The notes under the pieces: generated by a model | Database searches by the model: none | Seen by the model: only the letters and a program-made list of their open reading frames with translations | What the model was told of the DNA's origin: nothing | Position numbers and translations under genes: made by a program | Shown: positions 1-8,409 of the stretch, one piece after another | How positions within the stretch are numbered: the first letter of the stretch is position 1 | Layout of the letters: each line of letters starts with the position of its first letter | Assembly (NCBI GenBank): GCA_023954135.1 | Contig: JAMLIN010000004.1 | Span: forward strand, 62,001 to 126,000 | Reading direction: 5' to 3' | DNA from: Burkholderiaceae bacterium | GTDB taxonomy: Bacteria; Pseudomonadota; Gammaproteobacteria; Burkholderiales; Burkholderiaceae_E | DNA: 64,000 bases

Positions 1-1
1 G

Positions 2-22
2 GCTGCACCGGCCGCGCAATGA
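2..22 (+). CDS. Possible last codons of an upstream gene (partial)
   Basis: One plus-strand frame reads through the first bases and ends at a TGA (positions 20-22) with a short Ala/Pro-rich tail. The next gene starts 30 bases later. By context this could be the C-terminus of the large NrdD chain, but six residues cannot prove it. Confidence 0.3.
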   Translation, partial: AAPAAQ

Positions 23-52
23 TTCCCCCAACCCTGCTACGGAGACCGACCC

Positions 53-238
53 ATGAGCCACGAATCCGCCACCGAACTCGCCGCCCTCGCCCGGGCGCAG
101 GTCCAGCTCACCGACGCCGAGCGTCAGCCCTGCGAGGTCTGGACGCGCGTGATGGGATATCACCGGCCGGTATCGAGCTTCAACGTGGGCAAGCAGGGCG
201 AGCATCATGAGCGTCGCTTCTTCGCCGAGAAGCACTGA
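53..238 (+). CDS. nrdD: NrdD glycyl-radical C-terminal domain as a separate 61-residue protein
   Basis: Class III anaerobic ribonucleotide reductase makes deoxyribonucleotides without oxygen, using a radical on a C-terminal glycine. This 61-residue product contains the sequence RVMGYHRP followed by FNVGKQ, which matches the glycyl-radical loop of NrdD (R-x-x-G-Y, then FN-GK). The catalytic barrel is absent, so it must lie in the gene ending near position 22. Only one cysteine is present, so the zinc-binding CxxC pairs of E. coli NrdD are not in this chain. The gene overlaps nrdG by 32 bases, which supports the assignment. That the two chains form one enzyme is inferred. Confidence 0.75.
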   Translation: MSHESATELAALARAQVQLTDAERQPCEVWTRVMGYHRPVSSFNVGKQGEHHERRFFAEKH

Positions 239-953
239 GCCCGCGCATTCGCGCCCCGGGAGGGCCGCGGATGCCCTGCGCATCGGCGGCTTCATCCCGC
301 TCACCAGCATCGATTTCCCCGGGCGGCTCGCCGCCGTCCTCTTCTGCCAGGGCTGTCCCTGGCGCTGCGGCTATTGCCACAACCCGGAGCTGCTCGACGC
401 CACCGTGCCGGGCGTGCTGCCCTGGAACGAGGTGATCGCGTTCCTGAAGCACCGCCGCGGCCTGCTCGACGGCGTGGTGTTCTCGGGCGGCGAGCCGCTG
501 CTGCAGGCGGCGCTGCCCGCGGCGCTCGACGAGGTCCGCGCGCTCGGCTTCGAGACCGCGCTGCATACCGGCGGCATGTACCCGGATCGCCTCGCCGCGC
601 AGCTGTCCCGGCTCGACTGGGTCGGGCTCGACATCAAGGGGCCCTGGGAGCGCATCGACGCCATCACCCGTTCACGACACAGCGCCGAGCGGGTGCGGGA
701 ATCGCTCGAGCACCTGCTCGCGAGCGGCGTGCCGCATGAATGCCGGACCACCTGGCATCCGGGGCTCTTCGGCGAGGCCGAACTGCTCGGCATGGCGCGG
801 GATCTCGCCGGGCGAGGCGTCCGGCACTGGGTACTGCAAGCATGCAGGGACCCGGCCGTACCGGGCAGCGAAGCCGCGGTGGGTCGTCTTGCCGCCGCGA
901 TGCTCGACCGGCTGCGTGAAGGCTTCGAGCGCTTCGAGACCAGGACGCCCTAG
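207..953 (+). CDS. nrdG: Anaerobic ribonucleotide reductase activating protein (radical SAM)
   Basis: NrdG uses a 4Fe-4S cluster and S-adenosylmethionine to generate the glycyl radical on NrdD under anaerobiosis. The 248-residue protein has the radical SAM motif at C50, C54 and C57 within CPWRCGYCHN, and a downstream SGGEP segment that contacts SAM. The start at 207 lies inside the preceding nrdD tail, and the first ~25 residues look unstructured, so a slightly later start is possible. Its stop overlaps the convergent flavoprotein gene by four bases through a shared CTAG. Confidence 0.9.
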   Translation: MSVASSPRSTEPAHSRPGRAADALRIGGFIPLTSIDFPGRLAAVLFCQGCPWRCGYCHNPELLDATVPGVLPWNEVIAFLKHRRGLLDGVVFSGGEPLLQAALPAALDEVRALGFETALHTGGMYPDRLAAQLSRLDWVGLDIKGPWERIDAITRSRHSAERVRESLEHLLASGVPHECRTTWHPGLFGEAELLGMARDLAGRGVRHWVLQACRDPAVPGSEAAVGRLAAAMLDRLREGFERFETRTP

Positions 954-1969
954 CCGCGCGCCTTGTCCCAGACTGCGTGCGCGCGCGGCCCCTCGCCGTG
1001 GAACTCGGCCCGCAGCCGCTCGACGAGCTCGGCCACTGCCGGGATGTCGTCGATCAGGCCCACGCCCTGCCCCGCCGACCAGAGGTCACGCCACGGTTTC
1101 CTCGCCTCGAAGAGCTCGGGGGCGCTGCCGGGAAGCTCGGCGAGGCGGTCCGGATCGAAGCCGTTGTCGATGATGGACCGACGCATGAAATGACAGTTCA
1201 CGCCGCGGGTGAAGACCGGCGTATAGACGATCTCCTGGCTGCCCGATGCGACGATCATCCGCTTGTAGGCGTCCGGGGCGATCGACTCGCGCGTCGCGAT
1301 GAAGCGGGTGCCCATGTAGCAGAGATCGGCCCCCAGCGCGCGCGCGGCGCGAATGGCCGAGCCGTCGGTCACGGCGCCGCCGAGGACCACGACGCCGTCG
1401 AAGAAGCGGCGCACCTGCGGCAGGAAGGCGAACGGGCTGAGCACCCCGGAATGACCGCCACCGCCGCCGCAGATGAGCACCAGGCCGTCGACGCCGGCCT
1501 CGACCGCCTTCTCGGCGTGGCGCAGGGTGGTGACGTCGTGGAACACCAGCCCTCCCCAGCCGTGCACCTCACGTACGATCCCGGTGGGATCGCCCTTGAC
1601 GGTGATCACCAGCGGCACGCGCCGGCGCCGGCAGAACTCGAGGTCGCGCACGTAGCGCGGCGTATCCCCGCGCTGGCGTGAAGGTGCGCCGATGTTGGCG
1701 GCTACCGGTCCGGTCGGCAGGCCGGTCCGGCGCCGGTAGGCATCGAGGCGTTCGTCGATGCGCCCGAGCCAGTCGTCGAATTCCTCGGGGGAGCGGGTCG
1801 AGCTCGATGCGGCGACGCCGGCGATGCGGGCCTCGGCCGCCGCGGCGACCAGGTCGGGGCCCGTCACCAGGAACATGGGCGCCGCGATCACGGGCAGGAC
1901 CATGTCGCCGAGCAGGGCGCGCGCTGCATCGAGTCGATGGGAAGGCTTGTCGATCTGGTTCATGTCCAT
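950..1969 (-). CDS. Nitronate monooxygenase / 2-nitropropane dioxygenase-like flavoprotein
   Basis: This FMN-dependent TIM-barrel protein of 339 residues belongs to the NMO/FabK-like family. It shows the glycine-rich phosphate-binding segment ICGGGGGHSG and the later LGGAVTDGSA and ALGADLCYMGTRF segments typical of the family. Members oxidise alkyl nitronates, but many in acyl-CoA operons have other, unproven substrates. The start is taken at 1969 (MDMNQ); 1963 is an alternative, and neither has a strong ribosome site. It is the last gene of the leftward catabolic operon, 50 bases after an acyl-CoA dehydrogenase. A role on a CoA intermediate is inferred from position only. Confidence 0.8.
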   Translation of the reverse strand: MDMNQIDKPSHRLDAARALLGDMVLPVIAAPMFLVTGPDLVAAAAEARIAGVAASSSTRSPEEFDDWLGRIDERLDAYRRRTGLPTGPVAANIGAPSRQRGDTPRYVRDLEFCRRRRVPLVITVKGDPTGIVREVHGWGGLVFHDVTTLRHAEKAVEAGVDGLVLICGGGGGHSGVLSPFAFLPQVRRFFDGVVVLGGAVTDGSAIRAARALGADLCYMGTRFIATRESIAPDAYKRMIVASGSQEIVYTPVFTRGVNCHFMRRSIIDNGFDPDRLAELPGSAPELFEARKPWRDLWSAGQGVGLIDDIPAVAELVERLRAEFHGEGPRAHAVWDKARG

Positions 1970-2019
1970 GGCATGCGGCAGACGGAATCCGGAACCCGCG
2001 AACGTACCGGGCATCGTGC

Positions 2020-3255
2020 TCAGAGTGCGGTATCGCCACCCAGCAGCTGACGGACGATCTGGCGTCGCAGGATCTCGTTCGAACCGTCGGCCACGTTGAT
2101 CTTGCGCATCGTGATGTAGGCGTCGGTCAGGAACATCTCGTTGGTCATGCCGATGGCGCCGTGGGTCTGGATCACCCGGTCGATCGCCTTGACCCCGGCC
2201 TCGACGGCGAAGGCCTTGGTCATCGAGAGCTCCTTGATCGCCGGCAGGCCACGGTCGATCAGCTGGGCGACGTTCAGGCTCATCAGGTGGGCCGCATGGA
2301 TCTGCATCGCCGATTCGGCCAGGGGGAAGGTGACGCCCTGGTATTCGGCGATCGGCTTGTCGAAGGCCTTGCGGATCTTGGCGTACTCGAGCGCCATCTC
2401 CAGCGCCCAGCGACCGATGCCGACGACGCGGGCCGAGTTGTAGATGCGCCCGAGGTTGACTCCCAGCATCGCCGTCGCGAAGCCGCGGTGCAGCTTCCCG
2501 ACCAGCTGGTGGGGTTCGAGCCGGATGTCGTCGAAGTGCAGCACGGCCTCGTCGCCGCCCGGGCTGCCCCACATCCGGATGACCTTCTCGATGACGAAAC
2601 CCTTCGACTTCGTGGGCACGAGGAAGGTCGAGATGCCGCCGGCGCGCTGCGCTGCCCGCTCGGGATCGGTCACCGCGAACACGACGACATAGTCGGCATG
2701 CGGGCTGTTGGTCGTCCAGATCTTGCCGCCGCTCAGGCGCCAGCCGTCGCCGTCGGCGACCGCGCGCGTCCTGATGGCGGCCGCGTCGGATCCCGCGCCG
2801 GGCTCGGACAGCCCGAAGCACATCGTGGTCTCCCCGGACATCAGCCCGGGCAGGTAGCGCTCCTTCGCTTCCTCGGTCATGTCGCGCAGCACCGGGCTCG
2901 GCCCCTTGGCCCAGTGGCTGACCATCTGGTGGCCGAGCCAGTGCTTCATGCCGCAGCTGCGGAAGATCTCCTCCCAGACGGCGAAGTACGCGACCAGGCC
3001 GAAGCCGCCGCCACCGATCTCGGTCGGTGCGCAGAGGCTGTAGAAACCGGCCTCGGCCGACGCCTTGCGCACCTCGCTGACGAGATTCCAGACCTCGGGC
3101 GTGAAGCGCCCGTCCTCGAGGTAGAGGCGCCGCTGATCGGTGAGCAGCTTCTCGTGCTTCTCGTGGCGCGGCAGGACCTCGCGACGAATGAACATCCTCA
3201 CCCCCTCGAGGATCGCCTTCAGGTCCTCGGGGTACTCGTACGCGATCGCGGTCAT
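2020..3255 (-). CDS. Acyl-CoA dehydrogenase (full-length type)
   Basis: The 411-residue protein is a flavin acyl-CoA dehydrogenase that introduces an alpha,beta double bond into an acyl-CoA and passes electrons to ETF. It has the FAD/substrate segment CFGLSEPGAGSD, the KIWTTNS segment, and a C-terminus with a GMTNE stretch (candidate catalytic glutamate region) and GSNEILRR. Unlike the two short paralogues upstream in this operon, it carries both motifs, so it should be active as a homo-oligomer. An AAGGAG ribosome site precedes the ATG at 3255. It follows tctA by 53 bases. The substrate is unknown. Confidence 0.9.
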   Translation of the reverse strand: MTAIAYEYPEDLKAILEGVRMFIRREVLPRHEKHEKLLTDQRRLYLEDGRFTPEVWNLVSEVRKASAEAGFYSLCAPTEIGGGGFGLVAYFAVWEEIFRSCGMKHWLGHQMVSHWAKGPSPVLRDMTEEAKERYLPGLMSGETTMCFGLSEPGAGSDAAAIRTRAVADGDGWRLSGGKIWTTNSPHADYVVVFAVTDPERAAQRAGGISTFLVPTKSKGFVIEKVIRMWGSPGGDEAVLHFDDIRLEPHQLVGKLHRGFATAMLGVNLGRIYNSARVVGIGRWALEMALEYAKIRKAFDKPIAEYQGVTFPLAESAMQIHAAHLMSLNVAQLIDRGLPAIKELSMTKAFAVEAGVKAIDRVIQTHGAIGMTNEMFLTDAYITMRKINVADGSNEILRRQIVRQLLGGDTAL

Positions 3256-3308
3256 GCAGGAACTCCTTGCCTGGAAAATGGTCGATGTGGTCCGATGGCG
3301 CGCGCAGA

Positions 3309-4820
3309 TCAGGTCTGCGCCATGTCGGTCCCGGAGGCGGCCGGCGCGCGCCGCCGCTTCGGCCAGAGGCCGATGATGAAGATGAGGGCGGTCAGGCCGA
3401 GCATCCCGATGGCGATGGGGCTGCCGACGAAGATCGCCAGGCTGCCGTCGGAGATGCCCAGGGCCTGGCGCACCGAGGTCTCGAGCAGCGGGCCGAGCAC
3501 GAAGGCGAGCAGCAGTATCCCGAGGTCGAAGCGAAGCCGGCGCAGCACGTAGCCGATGAAGCCGAACGCGACCGCCATCGCCACGTCCATCGGCTCGCTG
3601 TTGGCCGAATAGACCCCGATCACGCAGATCACGAGGATGATCGGCCCCAGGTACGCGCGCGGGATGTCGAGCACCCGGATCAGCAGGCCGATCAGGGGCA
3701 GGTTGAGCACGAGCAGCATGATGTTGCCGATGTACATGCTGGCGACGACGCCCCAGAACACCTCCGGCTGGCGGTCGAGAATGGTCGGCCCGGGCGCGAC
3801 GCCGTGGATCATGAAGGCTCCCAGCAGCAGGGCCGTGATCGCGTTCGAGGGCAGGCCCATCACCAGCAGGGGCACGAAGGCGCCGGTGGTACCGGAATTG
3901 TTGGCCGACTCGGGCCCGGCGAGTCCCTCGACCGCCCCCTTGCCGAACTCCTCCGGGCGCTTCGAGAGCCGTCGCTCGACTGCGTAGGACATGAACGAGG
4001 CGAGCACGCTGCCGCCGCCCGGCAGGGTGCCGAGCAGGAAGCCCAGCACCGTGCCGCGGGCGACCGGAGCCACCGAGCGCCGGGCCTCCTCCCGGTTCGG
4101 CATGAAGGCGGCGATCCCCGAAGGCGGCCGGATGATCTTCAGCGCCTCGGGCCTCTGCAGCGCCATCGAGATGACTTCCGAGATGCCGAACAGGCCGATC
4201 GCGAGGGCGACGAGCTCGATGCCTCCGGCCAGGCCGTAGACGTCGAAGTTCAGTCGCGGGGTCGAGTTCATCGGATCGAGGCCGACGCTGCCGAGCACCA
4301 GGCCGAGGCAGGCCATCAGCAGGCCACGCAGGAGCGAGGCGGACGAGAACAGCGAGACCAGGGCGAGCCCGGCCAGCATCAGGGTGGCGTACTCGGCGGG
4401 CCCGAACTTGAGAATGAGCGCGGCCAGCGGCGGCGAAAGGAAGGAGATCGCGATGACGCCGACGGTGCCGGCAACGAAGGAGCCGATGGCGGCGATGCCC
4501 AGCGCCGCCCCGGCCCTCCCCTTGCGCGCCATGGCATGGCCGTCCAGGCAGGTGACGACCGTCGAGGCCTCGCCCGGCACCCGCATCAGCACCGATGTCG
4601 CGGTGCCCCCGTAGGCAACGCCGTAGTAGATGCCCGAGAGCATGATGATCGCCGAGGTCACGTCCATCTTGAACGTGATCGGCAGGAGGATGGCGATGGT
4701 GGTGAGCGGACCCAGCCCGGGCAGGATGCCGACCACCGTGCCGAGGAACACGCCGGCGAAACAGTAGAACAGGTTGTGCAGCGTGAGAACCGTGGCGAAG
4801 CCGCCCATCAGGCCGTCCAT
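3309..4820 (-). CDS. tctA: Tripartite tricarboxylate transporter, large membrane subunit TctA
   Basis: TctA is the large permease subunit of TTT systems, which import carboxylates together with a periplasmic binding protein. The 503-residue product is highly hydrophobic with about a dozen predicted membrane segments. It has the family motif region GILPGLGPLTTIAILLP near the N-terminus and a second glycine-rich loop, LGTLPGGGSVLASF, in the middle. The start codon overlaps the tctB stop by one base (TGATG), indicating translational coupling. It is part of the leftward catabolic operon. Confidence 0.95.
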   Translation of the reverse strand: MDGLMGGFATVLTLHNLFYCFAGVFLGTVVGILPGLGPLTTIAILLPITFKMDVTSAIIMLSGIYYGVAYGGTATSVLMRVPGEASTVVTCLDGHAMARKGRAGAALGIAAIGSFVAGTVGVIAISFLSPPLAALILKFGPAEYATLMLAGLALVSLFSSASLLRGLLMACLGLVLGSVGLDPMNSTPRLNFDVYGLAGGIELVALAIGLFGISEVISMALQRPEALKIIRPPSGIAAFMPNREEARRSVAPVARGTVLGFLLGTLPGGGSVLASFMSYAVERRLSKRPEEFGKGAVEGLAGPESANNSGTTGAFVPLLVMGLPSNAITALLLGAFMIHGVAPGPTILDRQPEVFWGVVASMYIGNIMLLVLNLPLIGLLIRVLDIPRAYLGPIILVICVIGVYSANSEPMDVAMAVAFGFIGYVLRRLRFDLGILLLAFVLGPLLETSVRQALGISDGSLAIFVGSPIAIGMLGLTALIFIIGLWPKRRRAPAASGTDMAQT

Positions 4821-5323
4821 CAGAGGCCTCCCGAGCGCACCAGGCGCAGCAGCAGGTCGTCGATCGGGCCGGCCGGCAGCGAGACATGCAGCAGGCCGCC
4901 GAAGCAGGCGACGACGACCGTCGCGACGATCGCGCCGGTCAGGACGGCGCTCCCGAGGGACTTGCCCTCGGCCACCCGCATCAGGAAGACGATGAGGCCG
5001 AACGCCGTCAGCCAGAATCCCGCCCAGGCGACCGCCGGGACGACGGCGACCAGGGCGAGGAGATAGTGGTGGAACGTCCGCCGATCCTCGGGAGCGGCAC
5101 CGAAATAGTCGGCCACGCCCTCGTCCTCGGACGGGCCCGATTCGCGCCGCGGCAGGACCAGGCACAGCACCGCCAGGCCGATCATGGCGATGCCCACCAC
5201 CCGCGGGAACATGGCCGGCCCGGGACCCGAGAAGTTCCACATGTCCAGGCCCACGGTCTGCCAGATCGCCACGGCGCCGACCGCCGCCATGGCAACCAGG
5301 CCCCAGCGTTCACCCTGTCTCAT
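4820..5323 (-). CDS. tctB: Tripartite tricarboxylate transporter, small membrane subunit TctB
   Basis: TctB is the small, poorly conserved membrane partner of TctA. The 167-residue protein has four hydrophobic stretches (about residues 8-25, 40-60, 85-115 and 120-145) and a charged linker in between, which is the usual layout. It lies 13 bases after tctC and overlaps tctA by one base. Identification rests on position, length and topology more than on sequence motifs. Confidence 0.9.
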   Translation of the reverse strand: MRQGERWGLVAMAAVGAVAIWQTVGLDMWNFSGPGPAMFPRVVGIAMIGLAVLCLVLPRRESGPSEDEGVADYFGAAPEDRRTFHHYLLALVAVVPAVAWAGFWLTAFGLIVFLMRVAEGKSLGSAVLTGAIVATVVVACFGGLLHVSLPAGPIDDLLLRLVRSGGL

Positions 5324-5336
5324 CGGTCCGGTCCGT

Positions 5337-6305
5337 TCACGACTTCTTCAGGAGATTGTTCTCCTTGAGCACTTCGTGGATGTCGGGCTCCATCGACTTG
5401 AGCAGCGCTTGGAAATCCGCGCCGCTGCGATACTTCCCGACCACGCCGAGGTTGCGGAACTGCTGCTGCAGCTCGGGATCGGCCAGGCTCGCCTCGATGG
5501 CATCCTGCAGCCGGGCGCGGATGGCCGGATCGGTGCCGGCCGGAACGGCGTAGCCCAGCGGGCCCCGGGTGGCAGCATCGAAGCCATGCTCGCGGATCGT
5601 CTTCACGTCCGGGTACTCGGTCCAGCGATCGTCGGAAGCCGACGCGATCAGGCGCAGCTTGCCCGCCTCGATCTGCGGGATCATGCCGGTCGCGCTCTGC
5701 AGGCAGGCATCGACGTGGCCGCCAACGGCCTGGGCGACCGAATCGACCTCCCCCTTGAAGACGATCCAGCGGAAGTTCGCGCCGGTAAGCTTGCCGAGGC
5801 GATACATGGATGTCAGGTTGGTGGGACTGGTCGATGCGAAGGTCACCTGGCGGCTGCGTCCGAGCGCGATGAAGTCCTCGAGCGTGCGCACCGGCGAGTC
5901 GGCGCCCACCCCGAGGCCGTAGCGGAACTCGGCCACCTGGGCGATCAGCTCGAAGGATTCCCACGGCCTGTACGGCACATTCATCAGGTGGGGCGACGCG
6001 ACGATGGACGAGCTGCCGATCAGGCCGATCGTATAGCCGTCCGGCTTCGCCGCCGCGAGTTGCGCCGGCCCGAGCGTGCCGGCGCCGCCCGGCACGTTCT
6101 TGACGATGATCGTCGCGCCGAGCTTGCGGCCGAGCACTTCGGCGATCGCGCGCGAGGTCAGATCGGTCGCGCCGCCGGGTGCGAAACCGTTGATCAGGGT
6201 GATCTCCCGCTCCGGCCAGCCGCTCGCGCGGGCGAGGCCCGTCTGCGCCAGGACGGCTGCGGCCGGTACCGCGGCGGCGGCCTTGAGGTACTTGCGTCGA
6301 TTCAT
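5337..6305 (-). CDS. tctC: TTT solute-binding protein (Bug family, TctC)
   Basis: Bug-family proteins bind carboxylates in the periplasm and deliver them to TctAB. The 322-residue precursor begins with NRRKYLK and a hydrophobic stretch ending near ARA, which resembles a twin-arginine or Sec signal. The mature part opens with WPEREITLINGFAPGG, the beginning typical of Bug proteins, whose G-A-P-G-G loop contacts the ligand carboxylate. The start at 6305 has a GAGAGGAGA ribosome site. It stands immediately upstream of tctB and tctA, so unlike most Bug proteins it has cognate membrane subunits. The ligand is unknown. Confidence 0.92.
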   Translation of the reverse strand: MNRRKYLKAAAAVPAAAVLAQTGLARASGWPEREITLINGFAPGGATDLTSRAIAEVLGRKLGATIIVKNVPGGAGTLGPAQLAAAKPDGYTIGLIGSSSIVASPHLMNVPYRPWESFELIAQVAEFRYGLGVGADSPVRTLEDFIALGRSRQVTFASTSPTNLTSMYRLGKLTGANFRWIVFKGEVDSVAQAVGGHVDACLQSATGMIPQIEAGKLRLIASASDDRWTEYPDVKTIREHGFDAATRGPLGYAVPAGTDPAIRARLQDAIEASLADPELQQQFRNLGVVGKYRSGADFQALLKSMEPDIHEVLKENNLLKKS

Positions 6306-6354
6306 GGTCCGGGTCTCCTCTCTTGTCTCGATCCGATGGAACAATGGCTTGCGT

Positions 6355-7200
6355 TCACTGGCCCGGCGATGGATCGCCCGCCACGGGCTGGTCCTTGTCC
6401 ATCGCGTCCCAGTCGAACAGGGATGGCTGCCGCGTGACGAAACGCTCCACCGCGGCCCGGTGGTATTCCCCGCCGCGGGCCGTCGCCTGGGCATACGCCT
6501 CGAGCTCGAGGATCGTGCGCGCGTCGAGGTGGAAGGACTGGTTCAGGATGTTCTTCGACAGGCCGATGGCGTTGGTGGGCGCCCGGCAGAACCGCCGGGC
6601 CATCGCCATCGCCGCGCCCATCAGCTGCGCCTGCGGATGTACCGAGTGCACGATGCCGAGGCGGCAGGCTTCCTCGGCGCGGATCCGCCGGCCGGTGAAC
6701 ATGATCTCCTTCGCCCGCTGCAGCCCCACCAGGCGCGGCAGCAGGAACAGGCCGTTCCAGTCCGGCACCAGGCCGATGCGCACGAAGCTCTGGATGAAGA
6801 AGGCCCGGTCGCTCGCCAGGATGAAATCGCCGGCCAGCGCCAGGTTGAAGCCGGCACCGGCCGCCGCGCCGTCGACGGCGACGATGACCGGCATCTCGAG
6901 GTTCATCAGGTCGGTCAGGCGGTTGTGCGCCTCGCGCAGGCGGCCACGCGATGCGTAGGTCGAGTTCTCGCCGCGACGCTCGTGCATCGCCTTGACGTCG
7001 CCGCCGGCGCAGAAGGCGCCGCCCGCGCCCGTCAGCACCAGCGCCTTGATCGTCGTGCCTGCCTCGGCCTTGAGGATCGCGAGCGCCGCGTCGAGGTCGC
7101 GGCGCATCGGGATCGACAGCGCATTGCGCGCTTCCGGCCGGTTCAGGGTCAGCGTCGCGACCTCGTCGCTGACCTCGAAGCGGATCTGTTCGAATTCCAT
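6355..7200 (-). CDS. Crotonase-family protein (enoyl-CoA hydratase/isomerase)
   Basis: The 281-residue protein has the crotonase fold motifs: the oxyanion-hole segments GAFCAGGDVKAM (about residues 61-72) and DGAAAGAGFNLALAGDF (110-125). The hydratase glutamate positions are not both present. The first is Asn119 (in GFNLAL) and the second falls at Asp147 in GLVPDWNG. That pattern is the one known from PaaG-like and other enoyl-CoA isomerases rather than classical hydratases, so double-bond isomerisation is at least as likely as hydration. An AGGAGG ribosome site precedes the ATG. It lies 14 bases after the CoA-transferase gene. Confidence 0.85.
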   Translation of the reverse strand: MEFEQIRFEVSDEVATLTLNRPEARNALSIPMRRDLDAALAILKAEAGTTIKALVLTGAGGAFCAGGDVKAMHERRGENSTYASRGRLREAHNRLTDLMNLEMPVIVAVDGAAAGAGFNLALAGDFILASDRAFFIQSFVRIGLVPDWNGLFLLPRLVGLQRAKEIMFTGRRIRAEEACRLGIVHSVHPQAQLMGAAMAMARRFCRAPTNAIGLSKNILNQSFHLDARTILELEAYAQATARGGEYHRAAVERFVTRQPSLFDWDAMDKDQPVAGDPSPGQ

Positions 7201-7214
7201 CGGAACCTCCTGCT

Positions 7215-8345
7215 TCAGTCGCGGTCGGAGAGAAGCTCGGCGTCGTGCTCGCCCAGCCGGGGCGCCGGCCGGTACGAAGCCGGACGGGCTCCGTCGAAAG
7301 ACAGCGGCAGCCCCATGAAGCGCGCATCGCTGCCCTCGAAGGAGTCGAACGCGTCGAGGGCGGCGACATGGGGGTGCTCGAGCATGGTGCCGATGTCGTT
7401 GACCGGCGCGCAGGGCACGCCGGCCGCTTCGAGACGCTGCACCCAGGCCGACGTGCTGTCGGCCGCCAGGATCGGCTCCATCATCCCGTAGAGCAGGTCC
7501 TTGTTGCGGACTCTGGCCTGGGCGGTGCGGAAACGATCGTCCTGCGCCCATTCGGGATGCCCCATGGCTCGCGCCAGCTTCACGACCAGGCGGTCGTTCG
7601 CCGCGACGATGACGATCTCGCCGTCGCTGGTGGCGAACACCTGGCAGACCACCACCCGCGGCGTCCCGGAACGGGTGCGCTGCGGCAGCTTGCCGGTGGA
7701 GGTGAAGTTGCCCACGTGCTGCATCAGGATGCCCAGCGCGGTCTCGATCAGCGATGCCTCGACCAGGCCGCCCTGCCCGGTGCGCTCGCGTCGCATCAGC
7801 GCGCCGAGGCAGCCGAGCGCCATCCAGACGCCGGTGCCCATGTCGAGGATGGAGCTGCCGATGCGCGAGGGCCGCCCCTGCTCGTCGCCGTTGATGCTGA
7901 AGATGCCCGAGAACGCCTGCACGACCTCTTCGTAGCCCGCCTTGCGGCTCAGCTCGCCCTTGCGCCCGAAGGCGCTGATCGATCCGTAGACCAGGCGCGG
8001 GTGGCGCGCGAGCAGGACGTCGGGGCCGAGGCCGATCTCTTCCATCGAGCCGGGCCGCAGGTTCTCGACCAGCACGTCGGCCTCGGCGACGAGAGCGGCC
8101 GCCTGCGCGATGCCGGTCGGATCCTTGAGGTCGATCGCGACACTGCGCTTGGTGCGGTTCATCGCGTTGAAGACCACGCTCGAGTCGCGGATGAACGGCG
8201 GGCCCCAGGCGCGGCAGTCGTCGCCGGTGCCCGGACGCTCCACCTTGACGACGTCCGCCCCCAGCCATCCGAGGATCTCGCCTGCATAGGGACCGGCGAG
8301 GTTCTGCGTGAACTCGACGACCCGGATGCCCTTCAATGCGTCCAT
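7215..8345 (-). CDS. Family III CoA-transferase (CaiB/BaiF)
   Basis: Family III enzymes move CoA between carboxylic acids through an aspartyl thioester. The 376-residue protein starts with GIRVVEFTQNLAGPYAG, has the ADVVKVERPGTGDD segment, and has Asp168 in SSILDMGTG at the position of the catalytic aspartate. The ATG at 8345 has GGAG eight bases upstream; a longer frame extends upstream but has no family similarity. In the operon it is the only candidate for activating the imported acid to its CoA ester. The donor is probably succinyl-CoA, which is inferred. Confidence 0.9.
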   Translation of the reverse strand: MDALKGIRVVEFTQNLAGPYAGEILGWLGADVVKVERPGTGDDCRAWGPPFIRDSSVVFNAMNRTKRSVAIDLKDPTGIAQAAALVAEADVLVENLRPGSMEEIGLGPDVLLARHPRLVYGSISAFGRKGELSRKAGYEEVVQAFSGIFSINGDEQGRPSRIGSSILDMGTGVWMALGCLGALMRRERTGQGGLVEASLIETALGILMQHVGNFTSTGKLPQRTRSGTPRVVVCQVFATSDGEIVIVAANDRLVVKLARAMGHPEWAQDDRFRTAQARVRNKDLLYGMMEPILAADSTSAWVQRLEAAGVPCAPVNDIGTMLEHPHVAALDAFDSFEGSDARFMGLPLSFDGARPASYRPAPRLGEHDAELLSDRD

Positions 8346-8409
8346 TGGTGCTCCATGGTGTTCATGTCCCGATCGGTATCCATCGTTCGATCCGTCGCGC
8401 CGGGGCGCG

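Noticed and set aside
950-2821. One long minus-strand frame through the flavoprotein and the acyl-CoA dehydrogenase region
   Set aside because: Only the part from 1969 leftward is protein-like. The upstream part is an out-of-frame shadow of the acyl-CoA dehydrogenase.
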